Source of the DNA: Prunus persica
Taxonomy: Eukaryota > Streptophyta > Magnoliopsida > Rosales > Rosaceae
Length of the DNA: 64,000 nt
Assembly: GCF_000346465.2 (NCBI RefSeq)
Contig: NC_034016.1
Span: 13,966,969 to 14,030,968 of the forward strand
Direction of reading: 5' to 3'
Shown: in pieces, positions 56,474 through 64,000 of the stretch
Numbering within the stretch: the stretch's first letter is position 1
Layout: the number at the start of each line of letters is the position of its first letter
The notes under the pieces: generated by a model
Told to the model about the DNA's origin: nothing
Database searches by the model: none
What the model saw: the letters and a program-made list of their open reading frames with translations, nothing else
Position numbers and translations under genes: made by a program

Positions 56474-57654
56474 TTGCGGCTACCGCTGTTCAGTTGGTTG
56501 AGGGTGACCTTGGTATTGCACATATACTCCCTTAATGTCATTATCTAACTTAAAATAACACAAATATCAGTTTCATTTGCTTCATATATAATTATTGGGA
56601 CTATGTATTGCAAGTCATCATGTGTTATAATGTCTAACATTATATTTTGCAAATATGGAAATATTATTCAAGAAGCAGTCAATATCACAGAAAGCCGGGA
56701 ATCAGTAAATGCTCCTTATCATGTCCATTTACATTAAAGAGCTGGAGTACTAATGTGTTCAAAAAAAAACTGACACGTGAGTCATAAGTTACATAACATG
56801 TGCTATACATTGTTTACTGAATGGTTTATGGTTTATTTATATATAATAAAATTCCAAATATTGCTGAAGATTTATTTCGTGTATATCACTAGGGATATGA
56901 GTGGCCATAAGCATGTGAGACCTGCTAAGAAGAAGCTGACGAGTACGACCCAGTGATTGTGGCTACCGTTGTTCAGTTGGTTGGGGAGATCGTGGTATTG
57001 CTATGAGGAAGCACATAATATGTTTTGCAATCAAATGTTCTTTTGTGTGTGGAATTATGAGTATTTATGTAAGTTAGTGTACCCTTTAATATTTTTCACC
57101 TATGTATCGAAATGTAATTAGCTGCAATGTTATGTTTTTTTTTTTACCCGCTGGTTTCTATTTGCTCTGTTCCAACAAAGTGCTTCGAGTATCCTTCACT
57201 TACAAAAGTGTACAAAATCGTGCCCCTAATAACCAGTCGAAAAAAGTGGCTGCTGCTGGAAATGATTACTGGTAATGGAAACAACAGCTGGCTGCTGTAA
57301 TTGCTGCATTACCCTGAGGAATTGAAAAATGAATCTCTGTTAAAACAATTTTCACCCTAAACTGCCCATTTTACATGGTAAGAGTCATTGCTTCTTCACA
57401 TAACTACAAATTTCAAACTTGATCAAATGTCTATGAAAATTTATAAATAGGGAGAAGACGTAAAATTAACATGTCTCCAAATGTCTTGGAAGAATGAAAC
57501 CAAGCAAATTTTCATTTCAATTACCAGTGGCCATAGTAAGAGCTCATCGGTGGACATGAACAAAAACACAATAACATTCAAAAACTGAATCTATCAAACT
57601 TCACTTGATCATTAATCTTCATAACAACCACATTTCGTCTAATACAAATATCAA
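56474..57654. other. Gap between coiled-coil gene 2 and transposase
   Basis: Contains the duplicated gene 3' end (56893-57010). Otherwise AT-rich with no gene recognised; the right part should hold the transposase 3' UTR. Confidence 0.6.
56893..57010 (+). pseudogene. Duplicated 3' end of coiled-coil gene 2
   Basis: ATGAGTGGCCATAAGCATGT ... GATTGTGGCTACCG ... GTTCAGTTGGTTGGGG resembles 56415-56520 (end of the gene plus its 3' flank) at roughly 80 percent or better by eye. The encoded tail (SGHKHVRPAKKKLTSTTQ, then TGA) parallels NEHKHVKAARKKPTDTTK. It lacks the rest of the gene. Confidence 0.75.
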
Positions 57655-59975
57655 TCATTCAGTTGGTCTGTGCATCCTGTCAAAATCGTCGAATAATGGG
57701 TCACTACGATGTATTGGAGTTGATTCGTCATTGTTCGACGGTGATGTCCTGCATAAACATCAAACACAAGCACATAAAAATTTTACCTTTTCATATTTTA
57801 GATATTATTACAAATAGTGGTAGCATCTTACGGTGTGTTCAAGGCTGGGCATTGTCTTCTATCATGACCAATGTGTCCACACTCCCGACAGTGTCTAATC
57901 CCTCGCTTCATTGCCTTTTCCTTTGCTCCCGTTATTCCTTTCGACCTTCCTTTGCACCTCACTCTCTTAGGGTCTTTCATATATTGTGTTTGAGAGCTGG
58001 ACCCTCCAACTTCGTTATTACTTGGTCCATCCTTCAGCAACTTCAACTTCACCTGCAAACTTTTTAGAGTCTCTGACAGTAACTCACATCCTTCTTCACT
58101 CATTAATGCATCCTCAACCACATCTGAAGCAAGTCGAGACATTGTACTCCGCTTTATTAGAAGGCCAGGATCTGCACAGTCTTTAATTTCGTTGCCATTT
58201 GCATCTGACACCAATCCACATTTCGCAGTTTTCTTCCACCTCTTCAAAATATATTTATCGGGCATATATTCAATCTGGTCCCTTCTGAACAATGCTAGGA
58301 TGTGCTTGCAAATAATTCCAACAAATTCAAATCTTTTGCAGCTACACGATGCGTGGTCAGAATCTTTGACATATACGACTTCTGCCACTCTTGTTTCCCA
58401 ATTTTTCCTTTCGCTCACGTTGAACACAACTTTACACGCATCCTCTGTTTTGAGCTCTAGGAAACATGCTGTACTTTGTATTAGTTCTTGCTCAAACTTT
58501 TGAAACATTGTCCTTGTGTACAAGGTAGCCATTTGTTTGTTCATTGGCATCGGTAGAAGACATTGAGCCACTTTAAATGCATCTACGTGATCAGCAACTA
58601 ACTCTTTTTCACGTTGATGAGAAAGTGCCCTCTCAAATCGTATTATGAAATCCATCAACGAATTTCTCCTTGATATGTATTGCTTGAAAAAACCATGACA
58701 ACCTTCCGCTCTTTGGCTGCTTGACATTCCAGCGGCAAAAAGTTGTCGTGCGTAGGCTGGAACCCAAGATTCCCTTAAATCAAACATTGAACTTAGCCAT
58801 GGATGGTCAGTCAAACCAGCCTTTGTAACCACAATATTCCATTTTGCATCAAACTCATCCTTATTGTCAGTATCCCATATGGCTTTCTGAAATTCAGGCC
58901 AATACTCCTTATAAGCGTCACGTGGTAACTTAACAGAGAACTTTGATGTGATGTGCCATATGCAAAGTCGATGAAATGTACTCGGGAAGGCTATTGAAAT
59001 CGCTATGGCCATTGCCGCATCTTGATCTGTAATGATCGTTTTAGGTTCCCCACCTGGCATGGCTTTCTTAAACTCCTCAAACATCCAAACAAACGACTCA
59101 GTCGTTTCCTTGCTCAAAAATGCGCATGCTAAGACAATTGTCTGACCATGGTTATTAACTCCCAACATTGGTGCAAATGTCAAGTCGTATCGATTCGTGT
59201 TGAATGTGGTATCGAATACAACAACATCTCCATAAAACCCATACGCCCGTCTAGAAGTTGCATCTGCCCAAAAACATCGACTAAACCTGTCATGCCCATC
59301 TCCCTCAATCTTGAAATAAAAAGCCTCATTTTTTTTCTGTTCAGCCATAAAATACTCGGTCACTAGTTCAACATCGTGGTTCCTCAGCTTCCCATTCACA
59401 CTGCATTCAAGATTGTAGATATCTTTTTTGATAAAACCGATTTTATCCATTCCTCCGGATTGCACCTCGAATATACTTACCTTCTGATGAATGGGAATAT
59501 TAACTGAACCCAACTGTTTTGTGAGTACTTTTGTAGAATCTGAAATATGACGGTGTGATCTCAATAAATGCATTCTTTCTGAGGGTGTCATCTTATGATT
59601 GTGTCCCTCTGCAAAAAGAGAAATGGTATACTTCTTGCTCCCATTTGTCTTCACAACCACAATCTTTGCTTTGCAATTGCATCTACTTATTCCCCGTTGT
59701 CTTTTTCTCTCCCGAGTTTCATCCTTCCTGTATGCACCTTGTTTGCAACATACAAATTCTTTCCTCAAAATCTCTTTCTTATTTTTCCCCCAAAAGCTAG
59801 AATGAAGTCGAATACCAAAGCCAGCCAAGAATGCATATCTATTATAGAAATTGTAAACGAGGTCAAGCGAGTCAAACTTCATCCCAACTGCTGGTGTTTC
59901 CTCATTTCTTACTTCAGGAATATAAACCCTCCCATTAGCTGTTGCACATTCATCACTCTCTGAGCCCCCAGACAT
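57655..59975 (-). CDS. FAR1/MuDR-type MULE transposase
   Basis: Main exon 59975-57832. A likely second exon, 57748-57655 (GT-AG, phase fits), swaps the stop after LNTP for a 30-residue tail; total 745 residues. Order: FAR1 DNA-binding domain (about 30-125, with GFGIRLHSSFWGKN and NCKAKI...EGHNHKM); the MULE transposase RNase H-like core, with DVVVFDTTFNTNRYDL (first Asp), TDQDAAM (second Asp) and the RAEGCHGFFKQY region supplying the Glu; a SWIM zinc finger (CSCKRFEFVGIICKH, about 575-590); and a CCHC zinc knuckle (CRECGHIGHDRRQC) near the end. All parts are intact, so it may be active. FAR1/FHY3 host transcription factors derive from such transposases; location inside TIRs with cargo genes favours a real transposase. 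Confidence 0.9.
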
Positions 59976-61017
59976 TTTATCTACGTATATTATTGATCCA
60001 CTTCTATATTACTGCATAGCAATTATTCATTCATTAATCAGTCATTACTGCATCACAACATATCAATGCATTCCACTTACACAAAACATTGCCCAAATTG
60101 ACACAAAATACGCATAGCCTAACTTCCGATTACACAAAACACAAGCAAAATTTCATAAAAGTTACGTCATCTCTTGTGAAATAATCTGGTAAAAATAACA
60201 TTAGAACCAACATGTTCAACTAAGAACACAAATGTAATTCAAACCACCAATTACAGAACTTCACCCAATATCCTCTCCAACTGCTTACTCCTAATGTCAT
60301 TAAGCCTAAGTTTAGGTTCTTTTACCTACATTTCATAATTTTCCACCCCGACCAACAACAATGAACTAAGTATATTGAATATTCATAAGGAAATGACACA
60401 TTATTGATGCCACAAATGACGAATTTCCCACCCTCACAAAAAATAAACCTAACCCAATAAAATCAATCCAGCAAGTGAACTTACCTCTCAAAATCAATCG
60501 GGAGCTCTGAAGTCAGTCAGCTTGAAAGAATGTGGTGGACATTAGAGAAGACTCTTTGGTATTTCAGACTCCATCTCTACCAAAATCGAGGAACAACTGC
60601 TGCTGTGGCTTCTAGCTACAAAAACAGATATGCTACTTTGCTTTCATCTGGAATCTTGTCAGCTGAATGAAAAAGATAAGGGGTTTTCACTTGAGCCATA
60701 GAATCAAAACAGGGCAACAGCTAGGTAAGAGCCATTCTTCGTAATACCCAGGATACCATAGATCGCAGGCCTCCCAACGAGCTAATGACAGTGGAGTGAC
60801 TATAAGGTTTGGGAGATTTGGATCCTTCTAATTGTGGGTTTGCTTTACATTCAAAAAGAAAGGATTGTGTTCTTCAGTTTTTCACAGAGAGGGAAAGAGG
60901 GGAACAACTGAAGTTGGGTTTCTAACGGGTTAGATTTCAACCCGATTCTACATGCACCCTCTTTTAAAAACTCACCGTTGGATGAAATCCAACGGCTCTT
61001 ACATACCCCTCAAAAAC
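59976..61017 (-). other. 5' leader and subterminal region of the MULE right end
   Basis: No coding sequence seen. On the minus strand GAGAGGTAAGTTCACTT at about 60485 is a good donor, and CTATGCAG near 60016 a possible acceptor, suggesting a 5' UTR intron of the transposase. The outer part holds subterminal sequence with CCGTTGGATGAAATCCAACGG, a short perfect hairpin (about 60975-60995). Confidence 0.45.
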
Positions 61018-61038
61018 ACCCCTTATAACTTCCCACTC
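61018..61038 (-). repeat. MULE right terminal inverted repeat
   Basis: Reverse complement is GAGTGGGAAGTTATAAGGGGT, matching the left end at 20 of 21 bases. Confidence 0.75.
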
Positions 61039-61075
61039 ACTATAGAAGCTCCCCACACCTAAACCCTAAGTACAC

Positions 61076-61450
61076 AAAATACAGTCCAACTTTGTCTACA
61101 AGAGACCCCCAATGGTTGGAACATCGGGGACGTTGTATTCTCTAAACAAATTACGGTTCTAACGCAAAATTAGAAAGTTTTAAATTTTTTTGACCGTTAG
61201 TTGTTTTTGTTTTTGTTTCGATTCCCTCTTTTTAAACACCGCTTGTATTTTTCATTTTTATAGTACAAGTGATTGGGGATGAAGTTTACAGGGTAAAATT
61301 GAAAAATTTATGCGTCCAAAGAAAATTCTTTGTTTTAAAAATAGAGTTTTACATAATAATTCTTCATATGACTAAATCAACCAGTAGTTATATTGAATAA
61401 TATTCATTTATATTTTATAGAGTTGGACGAATTGATCAAACGAAAATGCA
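61076..61450. repeat. Promoter-side duplication upstream of XLG, copy 1
   Basis: ACAGTCCAACTTTGTCT ... CCCCCAATGGTTGGAACATC ... CGATTCCCTCTTTT ... ATGCGTCCAAAGAAAA ... CATATGACTAAATCAACC ... GAATTGATCAAACGAAAATG recur in order at 61680-62220. Confidence 0.92.
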
Positions 61451-61679
61451 GCGAAAAAAAAAAAAAATATATGTATCTTATACATTGATAAGTATGAGAT
61501 TAGTTAATCCTTCATTTTCACATGAGTTTAGCAGTCCTTAGGTGTTTTTGGTGAGTCCGATATTAGCAATTTCATCTAAGACTAGGATTAGATGAAACAA
61601 GTATGGTACTAAATTTAGTCCAAACTAAATCATGCTAAGCTTGTATAACAAACGACCCATAAATACACAAAATTACCAA

Positions 61680-62225
61680 TAACAGTCCAACTTTGTCTGA
61701 AAGAGACCCCCAATGGTTGGAACATCGGAGACGTTGTTTTCTCTAAACAAAGAAACGGTTCTAATAAGTTCTTTGATTTTTAACCATGCAAAATTAGACA
61801 GTTTGAAATATGTTTTGATCGTTGGTTGTTTTGTTTTTGTTTTTTAAGAAGACCAAACTTTTAGATGCATAATGCATTTAGAATCCCCCCTATTCACCTT
61901 TCCACCAGTTGAAAGTTTTCCAACTTGTTCCTTTCTATTCTTTCCTAATTTAAATAAGAAAAATTATACCTACACACGAACTTCTTTTGTTTTCGATTCC
62001 CTCTTTTCAAACACCGCGGTATTTTTTATTTTTATAATACAAGCGATTGGGAGGGGGTTCACACGGAAAAATTCATGCGTCCAAAGAAAAACTCTTTGTT
62101 TTAAAAATAGAATTTACCTTCTTCATAGGACTGATTTTTACATAATAATTCTTCATATGACTAAATCAACCGCGAGTTATATTTTATAGAATTAGACGAA
62201 TTGATCAAACGAAAATGCAGAGACA
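61680..62225. repeat. Promoter-side duplication upstream of XLG, copy 2
   Basis: Same blocks as 61076-61450 but longer by about 170 bases, mainly extra sequence at about 61850-61985. Both copies lie between the MULE and the XLG gene. Confidence 0.92.
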
Positions 62226-62563
62226 AAAAAATGTTAAATTAAACTCGTTGAGAAAATCCGACGTGATGATTAGTTGACCCAGAAAATTGCAGCCGGCAGG
62301 AGCTCATTGCGTCAAGAGTCAAAGAGACTACCAAAAGTCGACATGTGACTGTACGGAACCATGTTTTACTCACAGGGACGACGCGAACGACGTCGTTCGG
62401 TACTGAAACAAGAGAGGTAGCAGATTTACTTCCTATAGATAGCTACAGAGGATCATAACCCCTTCAACCGAAGACTCAGTCGCATGGGTTTTGAGTGTGG
62501 TGATTTGCTTCTCTTGTTGTGAGAATTTCGTCAGCAGCTTCCTCTCATCATCGCGTGGAGAAA

Positions 62564-62806
62564 ATGGGAAGTCAACTTGTTGGTCTTCGCCCGAGTCCGC
62601 GTCTCCATACCCGTGACTTTCACCAAAGAGTCCCCGTATTGTTTATGTTTTGTTTGTTTGTTTGGGGCAAGGTGGATGAGGTTGGGGTGTTTCAGCCCAA
62701 AATTCCAGAGCTTTTCCTTGATGGATTTGTGAAAATTTTCAATTTTTCTTCATGGGTTTTGTTGAATCATCGTTTTGCTTCATGGGTTTGCAAGGTCAAA
62801 GCTTAA
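62564..62806 (+). other. Upstream open reading frame before XLG
   Basis: ATG at 62564 opens an 80-codon frame ending in TAA at 62804-62806, 77 bases before the XLG ATG. No homology recognised. If this is in the mature leader it could reduce XLG translation. A 5' UTR intron could remove it; I cannot tell. CTTCATGGGTTT occurs three times in the leader (about 62748-62820). Confidence 0.45.
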
Positions 62807-62883
62807 TCTTCATGGGTTTTTGATATCAACGGTTATGGTATTGAAATTGCCTGCTTTCTGCTGATTTTTTCCATAACTCTGAT

Positions 62884-64000
62884 ATGGCTGCCATTATGAG
62901 AAAACTGAGTCATGCTATGGCTTCAAGTGCTGTTCCTGCTGTTCACGGCGATCGTGATGACCATGAAGATTCTAGCACAGAATTGGAATACTCATTTGCA
63001 ATAGAGTACCGTGGTCCTCCTCTGGCTTATGATATCCCAAATGCAGTTCCTGTTGATCTTGACCAAATCCCCACTGCTGCTCCAGTTTCTTCAGCCTCTC
63101 TCTTGCACAATTTATCACTCCCAGTGATTCAACCGATTGCAAAATCCAACCCTTCTAACAAGAAACCCAGAGAAGAGGCAAAACTTGAAAGTGAAGCAAA
63201 GCCAGAAAAGGCCATTTTTTCTTCCAATTCAGTAGCCCCTGTTGCACTGGAATATAAGAATGGAGAAAAGGGTGTCTCTACTTTATCAGATAAACTTGGA
63301 AGCTCTGGGAAACTGGGTTTCTCTTGCAGGCTCTCTGGAAGCTTGGGGGATGTGTTGGAATTACCTGATGATGGTCAAGAAGCTCAAGGCTTTCAAAGTT
63401 ATATGAGCCCTGGTAATTGGGGATCGTCAGAGTCTGGTTCAAGCTCACGGAGTCTTTCCTCTGAGGTTTTCTCTGGTAGAGAGGAAGCTGGCGGGGATGA
63501 AACGCCTCACCATGTTAAAAGGCCATCAACTGTGACTTTTCGCGATCCTGATTCGAATGACATAGTTCAGGAGGAAGAATTTGAACTTTCTGATAGGGAT
63601 GAAAATGTGCAGGTGAGGCCAAGGGTTGAGAGGAATGGAACTAAAGGCTCGTGCTCTCGATGTGGGAAAGGAAACAGACTCACTGACAAGGAGGTTTGCA
63701 TTGTTTGTGGTGCAAAGTATTGTTTTAATTGTGTGCTGAGAGCAATGGGGTCAATGCCAGAAGGAAGGAAATGTGTTACTTGCATTGGATTTGGGATTGA
63801 TGAGTCAAGGCGAAAGAAACTGGGGAAGTGTTCTAGGATGCTCAAGCGGCTTCTCACTAAGTTGGAAGTTGAACTGATAATGGAAGCTGAGATATCATGC
63901 CAACCAAATCAACTTCCAGGAAATCTTATTTTTGTGAACGACAAACGTCTTTCACCAGAAGAGCTTGTTCGATTGCAAGGTTGCAGAAACCCACCAAAAA
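62884..64000 (+). CDS. XLG: Extra-large G protein alpha (XLG), 5' part only
   Basis: 372 codons open to the window end without a visible intron; XLG proteins are about 850-970 residues, so the Ras-like G-alpha domain lies outside. Start MAAIMRKLSHAM is the first ATG of the open frame. The stretch YSFAIEYRGPPLAYDIPNAV (about 38-57) is the XLG N-terminal signature, and the MAA...RKL start resembles XLG2. A Cys-rich region at about 257-300 (CSRCGKGNRLTDKE, CIVCGAKYCFNC, CVTCIG) is the zinc-binding-like region typical of XLGs. XLGs act at the plasma membrane and nucleus in heterotrimeric G signalling and immunity with G-beta/gamma. The frame is intact as far as seen. Confidence 0.92.
   Translation, partial: MAAIMRKLSHAMASSAVPAVHGDRDDHEDSSTELEYSFAIEYRGPPLAYDIPNAVPVDLDQIPTAAPVSSASLLHNLSLPVIQPIAKSNPSNKKPREEAKLESEAKPEKAIFSSNSVAPVALEYKNGEKGVSTLSDKLGSSGKLGFSCRLSGSLGDVLELPDDGQEAQGFQSYMSPGNWGSSESGSSSRSLSSEVFSGREEAGGDETPHHVKRPSTVTFRDPDSNDIVQEEEFELSDRDENVQVRPRVERNGTKGSCSRCGKGNRLTDKEVCIVCGAKYCFNCVLRAMGSMPEGRKCVTCIGFGIDESRRKKLGKCSRMLKRLLTKLEVELIMEAEISCQPNQLPGNLIFVNDKRLSPEELVRLQGCRNPPK

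Larger units (their letters stand above)
44240..61038. mobile_element. 16.8-kb Mutator-like element (MULE) with six genes
   Basis: The ends are inverted repeats: GAGTGG(A/G)AAGTTATAAGGGGT at 44240-44260 and its complement at 61018-61038, 20 of 21 bases matching. Further in, both ends share a looser GCC(A/G)T(C/T)(A/G)GATT-type block. Between them are a FAR1/MuDR-type transposase and five other genes: Ulp1 protease, GRF zinc finger, F-box/Sel1-like and two coiled-coil genes. MULEs carrying DUF1985-Ulp1 genes (the Kaonashi type) are known in plants, which supports treating these as cargo of one element. Target duplication is not clean: ACTATA lies outside both ends (44232-44237 and 61039-61044), but a full 9-bp match is absent. 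Nested or neighbouring elements cannot be excluded. Confidence 0.75.

Noticed and set aside
44232..61047. A 9-bp target duplication for the MULE
   Set aside because: Only ACTATA is shared next to both ends (GACTATAAT against ACTATAGAA); the registers differ by one base, so I do not claim a TSD.

Overview
This window is nuclear DNA from a flowering plant, a eudicot. The signs are spliced genes with GT-AG introns, plant-only families (CYP74, XLG, PGG-ankyrin, FAR1-type MULE transposase, plant mobile domain) and AT-rich intergenic DNA full of transposons. The set of genes and repeats feels Rosaceae/Prunus-like to me, but that is an impression, not proof.

Layout. 1-926 and 15462-15985 are the two sides of a decayed TIR-NBS-LRR (TNL) resistance gene. 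It is split by a complete 14.5-kb Ty3/Gypsy LTR retrotransposon (927-15461, TSD ATTGG) of the Tat type with two RNase H domains. The element carries gag-protease, pol and, on the opposite strand, a seven-exon gene for a plant-mobile-domain/coiled-coil protein. 17.0-18.5 kb holds an intronless CYP74C oxylipin enzyme gene (-), whose upstream DNA is duplicated at about 20.2-21.2 kb, with SINE-like copies. 23.7-26.5 kb is a seven-exon proteasome-assembly-chaperone-2 (PAC2/PSMG2) gene (-). 26.9-28.7 kb is a probable solo LTR. 29.1-29.9 kb is a non-autonomous hAT-like element. 30.2-32.4 kb is an ankyrin/PGG membrane protein gene (+). 32.4-40.9 kb is gene-poor with old local duplications. 40.9-42.4 kb is an intronless WD40 gene (+) of the JINGUBANG type.

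44240-61038 looks like one 16.8-kb Mutator-like element (MULE). It has 21-bp terminal inverted repeats and six genes: DUF1985-Ulp1 protease (+), a GRF-zinc-finger membrane protein (-), an F-box/Sel1-like protein (+), two divergently transcribed coiled-coil genes that share a C-terminal motif (- and +), and a FAR1/MuDR-type transposase (-). Between the genes lie long tandem repeats. After it come a duplicated promoter-like segment and the 5' part of an extra-large G protein (XLG) gene, which runs off the window.

The two large mobile elements make up about half the window. The most unusual features are the multigene MULE with its paralogous coiled-coil pair, and the retrotransposon's antisense, intron-containing gene. 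Exon boundaries were placed by eye from splice consensus, reading frame and remembered family homology; no search was run.
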